Origin: Corynebacterium ammoniagenes DSM 20306
GTDB taxonomy: Bacteria; Actinomycetota; Actinomycetes; Mycobacteriales; Mycobacteriaceae
Direction of reading: 5' to 3'
Length of the DNA: 64,000 nt
Assembly: GCF_001941425.1 (NCBI RefSeq)
Contig: NZ_CP009244.1
Coordinates: forward strand, 496,001 to 560,000
Numbering within the stretch: position 1 is the stretch's first letter; every line of letters starts with the position of its first letter. A model generated the notes under the pieces. The model was not told the DNA's origin. It searched no databases and saw only the letters and a list, made by a program, of their open reading frames with translations. The translations under genes and the position numbers were made by a program. Positions 17,574 through 27,569 of the stretch are shown here, piece after piece.

Positions 17574-18368
17574 TTGCCAATTTATACACGTGGCCGTCAC
17601 GAGCACGGCCAGAATTTTCTGAACGATAAAACTATTCAAAAGGCGGTCATTGACCGCGTTAAAGCGACCGCTGGTCCCATCATCGAGATTGGGCCTGGGG
17701 CTGGGGCGCTTACTAATCATCTGAGCACGCTGGACAGACCGCTGACTGCGGTCGAAATCGATGGCAGTCTGGTCCACCATTTGAAACAACACCTGCACCC
17801 GGGCGCGGAGATTGTGCACGGCGACTTCCTCCACTACCGACTACCTGAAACTCCATTTGTGATTGTAGGCAACCTGCCTTTTCACCAGATTACAGCGATG
17901 CTTCGCCATATTCTCCACGCTCCGAGGTGGACGCACGCAGTCCTCATTGTTCAGTGGGAAGTAGCCAGTCGCCGAGCAAGCATCGGGGGAGCGACAATGA
18001 TGACCGCCCAATGGTGGCCTTGGTTCGACTTTGAATTGGGACAACGCGTACCCGCGCATTCCTTCACGCCAGCGCCGAGCGTTGATGGTGGGCTATTGAC
18101 AATTGCCCGTCGCACAAGGCCTTTACTACCTCGGCAGGAACGCAAGGCGTTTCAATCCATGGTGCATAAGGTGTTTACGGGACGTGGTCGCGGCATTGTG
18201 CAAATTGCTTCCCGTATGAAGCTGTTCAACGACGCCCGCCAGGCGCGCAAGTGGGCGCTTGATTCGGGCCTGAAACACACCGCGTTGCCAAAAGATCTCT
18301 CAGCTCACCACTGGGTCGATCTCTACCGGGTCAGCGGCAGCGCCCCGCCCAAACGTCGGCGCAATTAG
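17574..18368 (+). CDS. erm: 23S rRNA adenine N6-methyltransferase, Erm(X)-like
   Basis: Dimethylates A2058 of 23S rRNA, giving macrolide-lincosamide-streptogramin B resistance. The 264-residue product starts with the Erm(X)-type RHEHGQNFL (8-16), has SAM motif I EIGPGAGALT (38-47) and the catalytic NLPFH (100-104), and retains QWEVA and MMTAQWWPWF blocks. It starts at TTG with a GGAG site. By eye it is clearly related to Erm(X) but differs at many positions, so a variant or new class is possible. No transposase or IS flanks it; a bidirectional terminator follows. Confidence 0.92.
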   Translation: MPIYTRGRHEHGQNFLNDKTIQKAVIDRVKATAGPIIEIGPGAGALTNHLSTLDRPLTAVEIDGSLVHHLKQHLHPGAEIVHGDFLHYRLPETPFVIVGNLPFHQITAMLRHILHAPRWTHAVLIVQWEVASRRASIGGATMMTAQWWPWFDFELGQRVPAHSFTPAPSVDGGLLTIARRTRPLLPRQERKAFQSMVHKVFTGRGRGIVQIASRMKLFNDARQARKWALDSGLKHTALPKDLSAHHWVDLYRVSGSAPPKRRRN

Positions 18369-18389
18369 GCGTCTGCATTGCATAGAAAA

Positions 18390-18423
18390 GGCGCGGGCAT
18401 CTCTGTGGTGAGATGCCCGCGCC
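18390..18423. terminator. Bidirectional terminator between erm and the mhp cluster
   Basis: A 14-bp perfect stem (GGCGCGGGCATCTC and its complement) has a 6-nt loop. The minus-strand reading ends in TTTTC. It serves the convergent erm and mhpC genes. Confidence 0.9.
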
Positions 18424-18445
18424 TAGATTTCGATATGCGGCAAGA

Positions 18446-19297
18446 TTAGATGCGGCGGCTGATGTAGGAGCCGACGACTTCGTTGAATTCTTCTGCGCGT
18501 TCTACTTGAGACCAGTGCCCACACTGGGAGAAGATATGCGCATCAGCATGTGGAACGGTGTTTAAGATATCCCAGGTACGTGATACAGGGATTACATGGT
18601 CTTGCATGCCATGAATGAGTAGTACTGGAATGTCGAGTTTGGCGAGCCGTTCGAAATCTAACGGGACCTCATTACGGTCTCGATCTCGGGCAGCGACAAC
18701 TTCCTTCAGACGGTCGGAAGCGGTGTCGTTCAGAGCTGACTGATAACGAAGTTTTACTAGTTCGTCAGTGACGAGTTCCTTGTTGACCACAAAAAGCTCT
18801 AGGGTCTCACGGATACCTTCTTCGGAAAGGTTTGGGTTAGAGTGCCCCTTCAAAGCCTTGGTGAGCTGGGCACCTCCGGTGCCCATAGACACGATGCCCA
18901 AAAGACGTTCGGGGTAGTCAAGGGCGAACTGGAATGCCAGCCAGCCGCCCAAGGAGTTACCCACAATCCAGGTCTTTTCGATACCAAGCGCGTCGAGCAC
19001 GCGTACAGCGTGGCGGACCCATTCTTTGATTCCGTATTGAACATCATCGGCCGCGATGCTTTGGCCGTAGCCAATGGAGTCAATGGCAATGCAGCGTCCA
19101 TATTCACTCAGCTGTGGCAGGTTCAGCCACCAGTTAGCAGCAGCGGTTACTCCGGTGCCTGAGCCATGGAGGAACAAAATTGGAGTTCCTTCACCAAGCT
19201 CGTGGTAGTGGGTGAGTTCTCCTTCGGCAGTCTCGATCCATTTGTCCTCGAGACCGAAGAATTTGTCGGTAGTGTACTTCGGGATTTCAACAGTCAT
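18446..19297 (-). CDS. mhpC: Meta-cleavage product hydrolase MhpC
   Basis: Alpha/beta hydrolase that splits 2-hydroxy-6-oxonona-2,4-dienedioate into 2-hydroxypenta-2,4-dienoate and succinate. The 283 residues contain the HGSGTG oxyanion region, the nucleophile Ser in VGNSLGGW, an Asp in HGMQDHVIP and a His in CGHWSQVE. It is the last gene of the minus-strand mhp operon, 23 bp after mhpE. Confidence 0.9.
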   Translation of the reverse strand: MTVEIPKYTTDKFFGLEDKWIETAEGELTHYHELGEGTPILFLHGSGTGVTAAANWWLNLPQLSEYGRCIAIDSIGYGQSIAADDVQYGIKEWVRHAVRVLDALGIEKTWIVGNSLGGWLAFQFALDYPERLLGIVSMGTGGAQLTKALKGHSNPNLSEEGIRETLELFVVNKELVTDELVKLRYQSALNDTASDRLKEVVAARDRDRNEVPLDFERLAKLDIPVLLIHGMQDHVIPVSRTWDILNTVPHADAHIFSQCGHWSQVERAEEFNEVVGSYISRRI

Positions 19298-19320
19298 GTG
19301 TATGTTCCTTTCGTGTTTTA

Positions 19321-20334
19321 TTAAACAGTGGCCGTGGATTTCTTGAGGTCGAGTGCGACCTCAATGATCATGTCTTCTTGGCCGCCGACATATCCGCGGC
19401 GTCCGACTTCCGCCAAAATCTCCGGGGCAGGGATGTCATAGCGCTCGGCGGCGCGTTCGGCGTGGAGCAGGAAGGAGTTGTATACGCCCATTTGACCTTG
19501 CACGATTGAACCGCGATCCATTGATGGCAGACGGTTAACCATTCCTTTTAGTAGGTCAGCCGCGTCAAGGATTTTCTTCGTATCTACTCCAGTCTCGATG
19601 CCCAAGCGCTCAAAAGCGATAGCAGCGACCTCGGTTGGGGTATTGCCGGCACCTGCGCCCAGTCCGGCAAGTGAACCGTCAATTTGAGAAGCACCAGCTT
19701 CTACTGCCAATACGGAATTCGCGACGCCAAATGACATATTTTGATGGCCATGAAAGCCCACTTGTGCGCGGTCACCGATGGCATCGTAAAGCGCGGCAAC
19801 GCGGTCTTTGGCTTCATTCATGATCAATGCGCCCGCGGAGTCGACCACAGATACGCACTGGCACCCAGCATCTACCATGATGCTCGCCTGTTGCGCTAGT
19901 TCGGCCGGGCTACTTCGGTGCGAGAGCATCAAAAATCCGGCGGTTTCCATGCCAAGTTCACGGGCTGCCTGAAAGTGCTGGATAGAAACATCTGCCTCAG
20001 TACAGTGCGTTGCAATACGCACCATCTTGGCACCTCGGGCATGTGCTTCTTTAAGGTCGTGAATTGTGCCCAACCCCGGCAAGAGCAGTGCGGCAATTTT
20101 AGCGTTCTTCGCTTCATCCGCTGCGGATTCAATTAAATCTAGGTCGGATACCTGAGAGAAACCGTAATTAAAAGACGAGCCACCAAGACCGTCACCATGG
20201 GTGACTTCAATCATCTCGATGTTGGCATCGTCAAGCGCTCGCACCACCTGGCGAACTTGTTGCTCAGTATATTGATGGCGAACGGAGTGCGAACCGTCGC
20301 GCAGCGTGGTGTCATTCAAACGGATTTTAGTCAT
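19321..20334 (-). CDS. mhpE: 4-hydroxy-2-oxovalerate aldolase MhpE
   Basis: Class II aldolase producing pyruvate and acetaldehyde. The 337 residues form a DRE-TIM barrel with the N-terminal NDTTLRDGSHSVRHQ motif and GFHGHQN metal region. It is directly downstream of the acetaldehyde dehydrogenase (9-bp gap). The two enzymes form a channelling complex in known systems. Confidence 0.95.
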   Translation of the reverse strand: MTKIRLNDTTLRDGSHSVRHQYTEQQVRQVVRALDDANIEMIEVTHGDGLGGSSFNYGFSQVSDLDLIESAADEAKNAKIAALLLPGLGTIHDLKEAHARGAKMVRIATHCTEADVSIQHFQAARELGMETAGFLMLSHRSSPAELAQQASIMVDAGCQCVSVVDSAGALIMNEAKDRVAALYDAIGDRAQVGFHGHQNMSFGVANSVLAVEAGASQIDGSLAGLGAGAGNTPTEVAAIAFERLGIETGVDTKKILDAADLLKGMVNRLPSMDRGSIVQGQMGVYNSFLLHAERAAERYDIPAPEILAEVGRRGYVGGQEDMIIEVALDLKKSTATV

Positions 20335-20343
20335 GATATTTCC

Positions 20344-21285
20344 TTATGCGGTGGTCGATGCTGCAACTTGCTTATTGCGAAGCAAGTCAACATAGCGGTC
20401 AGCGGTAGCAACAGCAGCCGAAGTAATGATGTCCAAGTTTCCGGCATAATCCGGCAGATGGTCGCCGGCCCCGGTGACTTCGATGAGGACGGTCAGCCGA
20501 CCCCAGCCATTCCAAGCATCGGAAGCTTCGTCGAATTGAGGCGCTGCGGTGAGGCGATAGCCGTCGACGTAGCTTTGCACGGTTTCGACCATTGCCTGGA
20601 TGGATGCACGAATCTCATCCTGTAATTCGCCGGGCACAGCAGCCTCTGGTGGGAGTGAACAGTACACCGTGTTGCGCATCTTCATAGGTGGTTCCACTGG
20701 GTTGAGGATGATGATGGCCTTGCCTTTTTTGGCACCACCGACGACCTCTAGGGCTTTAGCGGTAGTTTCGGTGAACTCATCAACGTTTGCGCGAGTACCC
20801 GGACCGGCAGAGCGCGAAGAAATTGATGCGACGATTTCAGCATATTCCACAGGTACGATGCGGCTGACTGCTGAAACGATTGGTGTTGTTGCTTGCCCTC
20901 CGCAGGTAATTAGGTTGACGTTATCAACGGCTTCAAGTTCATCTAGGTTTACCGATGGGCAGCAGTATGGCCCGACTGCGGCAGGGGTCAGGTCGATAGC
21001 GTGGATGCCTGCCTCGCGGTAGCGAGGGGCATTCGCTTGGTGTGCGCTTGCCGATGTCGCCTCGAAGACGATATCGGGAAGAACCTTTTGGGACAGGAGC
21101 CAATCGACGCCTTCAGCGGATGCAGTGATACCGAGTTCTTCGGCACGCTTGAGACCGGAAGAATCTGGATCCACACCGATCATGTAGATGGGCTCGATGT
21201 TTCTTGACTTGCGGAGCAGTTTTTTGAGCAAATCGGTGCCGATATTTCCGGGACCAACGACTGCTGCGGTTAATTTCTTTGTCAT
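20344..21285 (-). CDS. mhpF: Acetaldehyde dehydrogenase (acetylating) MhpF
   Basis: Oxidises acetaldehyde to acetyl-CoA with NAD+ and CoA. The 313 residues have a Rossmann motif [15 protein letters not shown] at the N-terminus and the catalytic Cys in [12 protein letters not shown]. The start is the ATG at 21285; the frame stays open for another 186 bp, but that portion is not family sequence. Confidence 0.95.
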   Translation of the reverse strand: MTKKLTAAVVGPGNIGTDLLKKLLRKSRNIEPIYMIGVDPDSSGLKRAEELGITASAEGVDWLLSQKVLPDIVFEATSASAHQANAPRYREAGIHAIDLTPAAVGPYCCPSVNLDELEAVDNVNLITCGGQATTPIVSAVSRIVPVEYAEIVASISSRSAGPGTRANVDEFTETTAKALEVVGGAKKGKAIIILNPVEPPMKMRNTVYCSLPPEAAVPGELQDEIRASIQAMVETVQSYVDGYRLTAAPQFDEASDAWNGWGRLTVLIEVTGAGDHLPDYAGNLDIITSAAVATADRYVDLLRNKQVAASTTA

Positions 21286-21314
21286 GATTGTCCTTAAATG
21301 AGACGAGGGGGAAA

Positions 21315-22097
21315 CTAGCTGAAAGTAAGGGAAAGTGATCCATGGGTGCCGTAGTCGACATCCAGTTTGTCGCCGGGGGCAAAGGCAACAGCGCCACAGA
21401 AGCTTCCGGTCAAGACAATGGATCCTGCCTTGATGAGGGTGCCTTGCTCTCCGAGAGTTTGAGCTAGCCACTGCAGTGGGATGAGGGGATCACCCATGAC
21501 ATCGGATCCTTTTCCGGAGCCAGCTGCTTCGTTGTTGAGTGTCATTGTTGCTTCCACGCCGGCGAGTTCTCCAAGCTCCACGTCAATGGCATCACCGAGC
21601 ACAATCGCGCCGCATGAGGCATTATCAGCGACGGTGTCGACCAATCGGATGTCCCAATTTGCGATACGGGAGTCGATGATCTCGACGGCGAGGTGCACGG
21701 TGTCGATGGCCTCCTGCACTTGGGCGAGGGAGGCATCGGCAGGCAAATCTGCATTGAGAGTAAAAGCCAATTCAGGCTCGACTTTTGGCGCGATAAAGCT
21801 TGCCGTCGGGATGGGCTGGCCAGCATCGAAGCGCATGCGGTCGGTGAAGAAACCGAAATCCGGACTGGCGACGCCAAGTTGCTGCTGCATCGCTAGCGAA
21901 GTCAGCCCAATTTTATGACCGATAACGGTGTGCCCTTGGTCTTCAAAAGCACGTTGTTGCCAGCGCTGAATACGGTAGGCGCCGGCAATGTCTAACTTGT
22001 CGATGGTCTCCCGCGGCGGCACAACAGTTTTATGCGAGGTATATGCGTCAAATAGTTGAGAAGCGACCTCATCATGGAGTTGAGCGATTTGTGACAT
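21315..22097 (-). CDS. mhpD: 2-hydroxypenta-2,4-dienoate hydratase MhpD
   Basis: Adds water to the dienoate to give 4-hydroxy-2-oxovalerate. The 260 residues belong to the FAH-like hydratase family, with GHKIGLTS and the acidic VEPELAFTL metal-binding segment. It lies between mhpB and mhpF in pathway order. Confidence 0.92.
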   Translation of the reverse strand: MSQIAQLHDEVASQLFDAYTSHKTVVPPRETIDKLDIAGAYRIQRWQQRAFEDQGHTVIGHKIGLTSLAMQQQLGVASPDFGFFTDRMRFDAGQPIPTASFIAPKVEPELAFTLNADLPADASLAQVQEAIDTVHLAVEIIDSRIANWDIRLVDTVADNASCGAIVLGDAIDVELGELAGVEATMTLNNEAAGSGKGSDVMGDPLIPLQWLAQTLGEQGTLIKAGSIVLTGSFCGAVAFAPGDKLDVDYGTHGSLSLTFS

Positions 22098-22121
22098 GTG
22101 ATGACTTTCGTTGGTAGTGGG

Positions 22122-23060
22122 CTACTGCGCAGTGAGAATGCCAAATCCGGCGATGAACTCTGGGATCGGGCGATAGTAATCGACACCGATCTGATAGTCA
22201 GGGTTGACGGCATGCAGCGCGGAAAATGCAGCGATCCACGTGCGAACCTCATGGCTGGAGTGACCAGCTACCGCCTCCATATCCTTGTAGTTATAGGCGT
22301 CGAAACGGCTCGGATCGCCAGATTTGCAATCTTCCATGAACTGCTTGTCCCACTCGGGAGCAATATCCATGATGTCGGCTTCGCCGCGAGCAAATTTCTT
22401 GCCGGTTTCAATGACTCGGGATTCGCGCAGCGCGCGGGACTCCGGAGTACGAGAATCACGGTTGAGCAACATTGCTCGTTGTTCAGGGGTGGCTTCGTCC
22501 CAGCGCGGCAACGGTGGATCGTGGGAAAGTCCGCCGGAAGCTACGAACAGTACCTTTTTGTCAGAGTCACGGAAGTAGCTGCCGACGGCCGCGCCCATCG
22601 CGCGAATGCGAGAGACCGGCGTGAAAGGACGGGCGACACCGTTGGTGTAGATAGGAATTAACGGTTTGACGTTGGGGTTGCCGTCGAAAACGATTTCTAG
22701 CGGCTGGACGGCTCCGTGGTCGACTTCCATCTTGCGGGAAATGGCAATATCGACGTCTTGCTCAAGCACAAACTGTGCCAGGTCTTCAGCGGTTTTGGTA
22801 TCGACGTTGAGGTCTCCATCAAAGCTGTCGTAGTCACCGGTGCCGAAAGCTTCGAAACCGATGCAAAACGGAGGCATGAGCTCGTAGAAAAAGCCGTTGA
22901 AATGGTCCGGCCAGAAGACCACGATCCGATCAGGGTCGTAGTCATGAACGAACTTCTTAATCTCGTCGAACTTTTGGTCAAGCTCCGCCTGGACTTCCTC
23001 CGCTGGAGGATTGTGGTGGAGCAGTGGGCTATGGGACATAGCAAGCAATGCGGCAGGCAT
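22122..23060 (-). CDS. mhpB: 2,3-dihydroxyphenylpropionate 1,2-dioxygenase MhpB
   Basis: Type II (LigB-like) extradiol ring-cleavage dioxygenase, Fe(II)-dependent. The 312 residues begin PAALLAMSHSPLLHHN, with His ligand candidates, followed by VVFWPDHFNGFFYELMPPFC. The catalytic-loop segment ASGGLSHDPPLPRW is present. The gene is 83 bp downstream of mhpA. Confidence 0.93.
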   Translation of the reverse strand: MPAALLAMSHSPLLHHNPPAEEVQAELDQKFDEIKKFVHDYDPDRIVVFWPDHFNGFFYELMPPFCIGFEAFGTGDYDSFDGDLNVDTKTAEDLAQFVLEQDVDIAISRKMEVDHGAVQPLEIVFDGNPNVKPLIPIYTNGVARPFTPVSRIRAMGAAVGSYFRDSDKKVLFVASGGLSHDPPLPRWDEATPEQRAMLLNRDSRTPESRALRESRVIETGKKFARGEADIMDIAPEWDKQFMEDCKSGDPSRFDAYNYKDMEAVAGHSSHEVRTWIAAFSALHAVNPDYQIGVDYYRPIPEFIAGFGILTAQ

Positions 23061-23143
23061 GTTATTCCTTTCTCTTTAAGTGCGAGCTTAAGACTCGCGT
23101 CACATGAAGTCGCGTGTCGTTCCATTGGGCAGAACGATGACGT

Positions 23144-24889
23144 CTAAACCGGTAGATCCGCCGTGGAGGGGGTCAGGTTTGTTGCTGTGACTAAAGAATT
23201 CCAGGCACGTTGTGCATCCCCATTGAGGCATACTGCAGCGGTAAAACGATCGGGGCGGATGAATACGGTGCCAACAGAGTGGCGGTCAAACCAGTGCTTC
23301 AAGTTGCCGTCAATATCTGAGACAACAGCAGATGCCACTGGACCAGAACCTTCGTCGCAGTGTTCGCGTGCCCATGAAACTTGCGTAGGGGAGACTGCAC
23401 ACACCAGCTGGATGTCGAGCCTTTCGAATTGCTGTAGCTGCTCGGTGTCAAATAGACGTGTCGGATCAATGCCCCAAGAAATAACGGAGAAACCGTGACC
23501 GAGAACATCGTCAAGCTTGGTCTCGGAACCTTCAAAGCCAACCGTTGGTTGGATAAACTGGGAGCCAACTGGTGACTGCTTCTGTAGTGCATTGCGCGTT
23601 GGAATGAGTTTTGGGATGCGGCTACGGCTGTTTCGCGTGTGCGAGTATCCCGGCTCTAAGCTTTCTTGGTCGACGACAGCGCCGCGACCATAACGCGGCA
23701 TCGGCTTGAAGCGCATGTCTTCGAAGTAGGAACGAACTCGAGGAAGCGAATTAGCGATCTTGGCAGCGCGGTCTCGGAAGAAAGTAATACGGCGGTCGGT
23801 GGGCTTGATGATATTGCCCATCGCCATCGACAAGTCGATCATTGCCTTGGCATGGTCACGACGTTCAATCGAATAGGTATCCAGCAAGTCAGCACCGGCG
23901 TGGCCATTGATTACTGCCTCGAGTTTCCACGCCAAATTTGTTGCGTCGCGGTAGCCAGAGTTGAATCCTTGGCCCATCCAAACCGGCATAAGATGGGCAG
24001 CATCTCCGGCAATGAGTACGCGCTCTTTGCGGAAATCTTTAGCGATGCGGCCGTGGTGCGTAAACACACGGCGGCGAATGATATCGAGCTGGGTATTGGG
24101 AGGAAGGTGTTCGTGGAGGAGGCCTTCGACGAAAGCATCGTCTTCCACGCGCTCGCTTGGTTCGTCGTCGAAAAGCATGAATTCGAAGCGTCGAACGCCG
24201 TGCGGCAGGCCGATAGAAACGTAGGGACGGGCTGGGTCTGCTCCGAGATAGACATTCGGGAATCCAAGTGGGTCGTTATTGCAGTCGATGACCACCCAAC
24301 GAGTTGACGGTGACTTGCCCTCAAATTCCACACCCATCCACTTGCGAGTGAACGAACGTCCGCCCTCACAACCGACTAGATACTGTGCGCGCAGAGTTTC
24401 AGTCTCGCCACTTGGTAGTTCACCGTCCTCACCAGAAACCCGTTCGATGGTGGCAGAAACACCGTCGGAATCTTGGTCGAGCCCGACCAATTTGGAACCA
24501 AAGCGAACGTCAACGTTCGGGAATCGGTCGAGGCCTTCGAATACTGCGCGGTCGACTAAAGGCTGGAGGAACCCAAATTTTCGTGGCCAGCCGAACGGCT
24601 CTCCTTTGGGGTTATTGGTCATGATGACATCACCCTGGCCATCTACAAGCCTCATGATGTGATGTGGAATTGTAAACGGCACTACTTCATCGATGAGATC
24701 CATAGCTTGGACGGTTCGGAAGGATTCATCGTCCATACCGACACCACGTGGATAGTCGATGAGGTTTTCTCGGGCTTCCACCAAGATGACATTGATTCCA
24801 TTGATTCCGAGCAAGTTGGCTAGTGCTAGACCTGTGGGACCAGCGCCAGTAATAATTACGTCTGTGTCGAAAGTATGGGGCGAAGTCAT
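23144..24889 (-). CDS. mhpA: 3-(3-hydroxyphenyl)propionate hydroxylase MhpA
   Basis: FAD monooxygenase that opens the pathway by ortho-hydroxylation to 2,3-dihydroxyphenylpropionate. The 581 residues show the dinucleotide motif GAGPTGLALANLLG near the N-terminus, the second FAD motif GDAAHLMPVWMGQG, and a thioredoxin-like C-terminal domain. It is the first catabolic gene after the transporter. Confidence 0.92.
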   Translation of the reverse strand: MTSPHTFDTDVIITGAGPTGLALANLLGINGINVILVEARENLIDYPRGVGMDDESFRTVQAMDLIDEVVPFTIPHHIMRLVDGQGDVIMTNNPKGEPFGWPRKFGFLQPLVDRAVFEGLDRFPNVDVRFGSKLVGLDQDSDGVSATIERVSGEDGELPSGETETLRAQYLVGCEGGRSFTRKWMGVEFEGKSPSTRWVVIDCNNDPLGFPNVYLGADPARPYVSIGLPHGVRRFEFMLFDDEPSERVEDDAFVEGLLHEHLPPNTQLDIIRRRVFTHHGRIAKDFRKERVLIAGDAAHLMPVWMGQGFNSGYRDATNLAWKLEAVINGHAGADLLDTYSIERRDHAKAMIDLSMAMGNIIKPTDRRITFFRDRAAKIANSLPRVRSYFEDMRFKPMPRYGRGAVVDQESLEPGYSHTRNSRSRIPKLIPTRNALQKQSPVGSQFIQPTVGFEGSETKLDDVLGHGFSVISWGIDPTRLFDTEQLQQFERLDIQLVCAVSPTQVSWAREHCDEGSGPVASAVVSDIDGNLKHWFDRHSVGTVFIRPDRFTAAVCLNGDAQRAWNSLVTATNLTPSTADLPV

Positions 24890-24921
24890 GAAAAAGTGCC
24901 TTTCTATGTGGTGTTAATTTC

Positions 24922-26328
24922 TTAGTTTGAGGTTGGCGCGGGCTGTGGCTCGGCGGTCGTGACAGGGAGAACCACGTTGTTTTCTTTGCGTTCGACGAAC
25001 CAGACAGAAATTGCAGCGACGATCATCAGGAAGATGAAGTAGATAGCAATGTTGGTGGAGCCCAAGTCATTGTCGAGTTCGACTAATGCAGTAGAAACCA
25101 ATGGCGCGAGGCCTGCACCAAGGACAGACCCGAGCTGATACGAGACTGAGACTCCGGTATAGCGATCCTGCGGTGCGTACTTATCTGCCAAGAAAGCGCC
25201 TACTGGTCCGTACATGGAAGCTTGGATGATGGGATTACCGATGATGAAGCCGAGGGCGATGAGGAAAGCATTGCCGGAGTTGAAAGCAGCGAACATCGGG
25301 AAAATGAGGGCGATGGAGAGAAGAGCCGCGCTAATCATCGTCCGACGACGTCCGAAACGGTCTGAGAGCCATGCGAAAAACGGAATTGCAAAGATATGCA
25401 AGAACGCAGAGAAGGTGAGCAGCATTAAGGCAGGCTGTTGTTCCATGGCGCCCGTACTAACAACGTAGGGCACGATAAATACTGCCATTAGAGCTTGCAT
25501 GAACAGTGGGCCAGTGATGGCCAACGAAGCCAGGATGGTTTGTTTCGGGTAATCGGTGAAGATTCGTTTGAGCGGAACGCCAGTTTTCACCTGACCAGAG
25601 TGGCGGGCAGCTTCGAATTCTGGCGATTCGGTGAGCGAGTATCGCATGTACAAGCCGATGACGACTAGCAGTGCGGACAAGAGAAATGGAACACGCCAGC
25701 CCCACGACATGAATTGCTCTTCGGGGAGTCCAGAGAAGATGGCCAAAACCAGTGTGGAAAGAACCGCACCGGCAGGTGCTCCTGAGACTGCAATCGAAGC
25801 CGCAAAACCTCGTGACTTTGCTTGCGCGTGCTCGGCTGCCATGAGCGTTGCGCCGGCCCACTCGCCGCCAACGGCGATACCTTGAATGACGCGAAGCAGT
25901 ACCAAAATGACAGGGGCTGCGACACCAATAGTTGAGTACGTGGGTAGCAGGCCAATGGCGACGGAAACTAAGCCCATACCGATGAGTGTGATAAGCAGGA
26001 TATTCTTGCGACCGTAACGGTCACCAAGGTGACCGAAGATTAAGCCACCGACGGGACGTGCCAAGTAGCCTGCGAACAAAATGGTGTACGACAAAATCAT
26101 CCCGATAAAGGGACTCATCGATTCATCAAAGAAAAGATGTGGGAAGACTAATCCAGCAGCGGCTCCGTAGAGCAGGAAGTCGTAATATTCCACCATGGAG
26201 CCAAGGAAACTGGAAGCGAGGACTTTCCGACGCTGCTTATCAGTTGACTCACGAACAATTGGAGTGTTTGTGGCCTTGGGGGGTAGTGGATCGATCTGTC
26301 CTTGCCTACCGCTCGTCACTTCTGTCAT
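24922..26328 (-). CDS. MHS-family MFS transporter, probable phenylpropionate uptake
   Basis: The 468-residue protein has twelve hydrophobic segments and the metabolite:H+ symporter signatures GSMVEYYDFLLYG and GHLGDRYGRK. It lies 32 bp before mhpA in the same orientation. Import of 3-hydroxyphenylpropionate or a related aromatic acid is inferred from context. Confidence 0.85.
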   Translation of the reverse strand: MTEVTSGRQGQIDPLPPKATNTPIVRESTDKQRRKVLASSFLGSMVEYYDFLLYGAAAGLVFPHLFFDESMSPFIGMILSYTILFAGYLARPVGGLIFGHLGDRYGRKNILLITLIGMGLVSVAIGLLPTYSTIGVAAPVILVLLRVIQGIAVGGEWAGATLMAAEHAQAKSRGFAASIAVSGAPAGAVLSTLVLAIFSGLPEEQFMSWGWRVPFLLSALLVVIGLYMRYSLTESPEFEAARHSGQVKTGVPLKRIFTDYPKQTILASLAITGPLFMQALMAVFIVPYVVSTGAMEQQPALMLLTFSAFLHIFAIPFFAWLSDRFGRRRTMISAALLSIALIFPMFAAFNSGNAFLIALGFIIGNPIIQASMYGPVGAFLADKYAPQDRYTGVSVSYQLGSVLGAGLAPLVSTALVELDNDLGSTNIAIYFIFLMIVAAISVWFVERKENNVVLPVTTAEPQPAPTSN

Positions 26329-26415
26329 CTCAAGCTCCTTAGCTATTTAAAGTAATGGCGATCACAATCGGTGATGTGCTCATTTCAAGCTTTGAGGCGA
26401 CTAAAGGCAAAGGTT

Positions 26416-26432
26416 GTTCCGAAGGGTGGAAC
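26416..26432. promoter_or_regulatory. Operator-like inverted repeat before the transporter gene
   Basis: GTTCC-GAAGGGT-GGAAC lies in the 144-bp gap between the IclR gene and the transporter/mhp operon. Its size and position suit an IclR-type dimer, but the match is short. Confidence 0.4.
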
Positions 26433-26472
26433 GCGGGGCGAAATTCCCGACATCGCCAGTGTGGCTTAGTGG

Positions 26473-27279
26473 TTACAGCATTTCCTTGGTCTTTTGGTGT
26501 TCCCTGACAGCTCGGCCCGCAGCGGCTGCGACTCGTTGAAGAGGCGGAATCAAAGCCTCCGGGGCAAAGCTTTCTGACGGAGACGAGATTGATAGTGCCG
26601 CGACCGCGCGTTGTTCAAGACCGAAAACGGGAGCCGCGACACACGACAGTCCTAGGGAAATTTCTTGCCGATCAAAGGCGATCCCGTCATTGCGAATGTT
26701 GAGCAGTTCAACGCGTAGTGCGTCGGGATCAGTGATGGTGTGTGGAGTCCACGGTGTGAGTTCACTGCTTAGAACTAACTCGGCTCGCGCAGAATCGTGC
26801 GCAAGAAGAACCTTGCCGACGCCTGTGCAGTAAGACGGTGCCCGTCCGCCGATGCGAGATGGCGAATTCAGACGCTTGGTGGAAAAGAGTTTGTTGGCAT
26901 AGGCAACGTCTTTGCCCTCAAGGTAGGCGAGGTGCACAGTATGCCGAGTTTGCTCGAAGAGAGAGGCGAGAAATGGTGTGACAACTTCACTGATTAGGTT
27001 GGCGCGCACGGAGCTGCCGGTAGAGGATACGATGTCAAAAATTACCGGACCTAAACGAAAGACGTCGCCACTACGCTCAAGTGCACCGCGGGTGGTGAGA
27101 GTGTTGAGTAGTCGGTGGGAGGTGGTCTTTGGAAGGTTTGCAAGCCGGGCGACTTCGCTGACGCCGAGACCCGACGGGTGATCCTTAAAGACCGTGAGGA
27201 TGTCAATGGCTTTCTCGACAGAGCCTCGCTGTCTAGAGGTTGGCGCTTCTAAAGACGGGGATTCGGGTGTGGTTGCCAT
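26473..27279 (-). CDS. IclR-family regulator of the mhp cluster
   Basis: The 268 residues hold an N-terminal winged helix-turn-helix (about 20-80; GLGVSEVARLANLPKTTSHRLLNTL) and a C-terminal effector domain (about 95-260). E. coli mhp genes are controlled by the IclR-type activator MhpR, which supports the assignment. The gene heads the minus-strand cluster. Confidence 0.85.
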   Translation of the reverse strand: MATTPESPSLEAPTSRQRGSVEKAIDILTVFKDHPSGLGVSEVARLANLPKTTSHRLLNTLTTRGALERSGDVFRLGPVIFDIVSSTGSSVRANLISEVVTPFLASLFEQTRHTVHLAYLEGKDVAYANKLFSTKRLNSPSRIGGRAPSYCTGVGKVLLAHDSARAELVLSSELTPWTPHTITDPDALRVELLNIRNDGIAFDRQEISLGLSCVAAPVFGLEQRAVAALSISSPSESFAPEALIPPLQRVAAAAGRAVREHQKTKEML

Positions 27280-27569
27280 AACAGCTCCTGTCGTATTTTA
27301 TTAGGAAACACTAATTGCTTAAGGTTAGTCGTTTTAGTCATCGGCCAAACGGGAGCTGGGATGCCGAAATCAACTTGCGCTTCGGGCAGAAGTTATACGG
27401 GGACTGACCAGCGAGAAGCGTTGGGCACACATTTGGAAAACCAGCAGCTAACGCGTAAGCTATGACGATGGTGTATGCGCGCGCGGCAACGCGTGTTGGC
27501 TGCATCAGGTAGTAGACAGATAAAAATGCAGGTAGTCGTAATAAAATGGCTGCCAGAAAAGTAGAGGTT

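Noticed and set aside
23666..24307. 213-codon plus-strand frame inside mhpA
   Set aside because: Antisense to a strongly supported monooxygenase gene, with no motif of its own.
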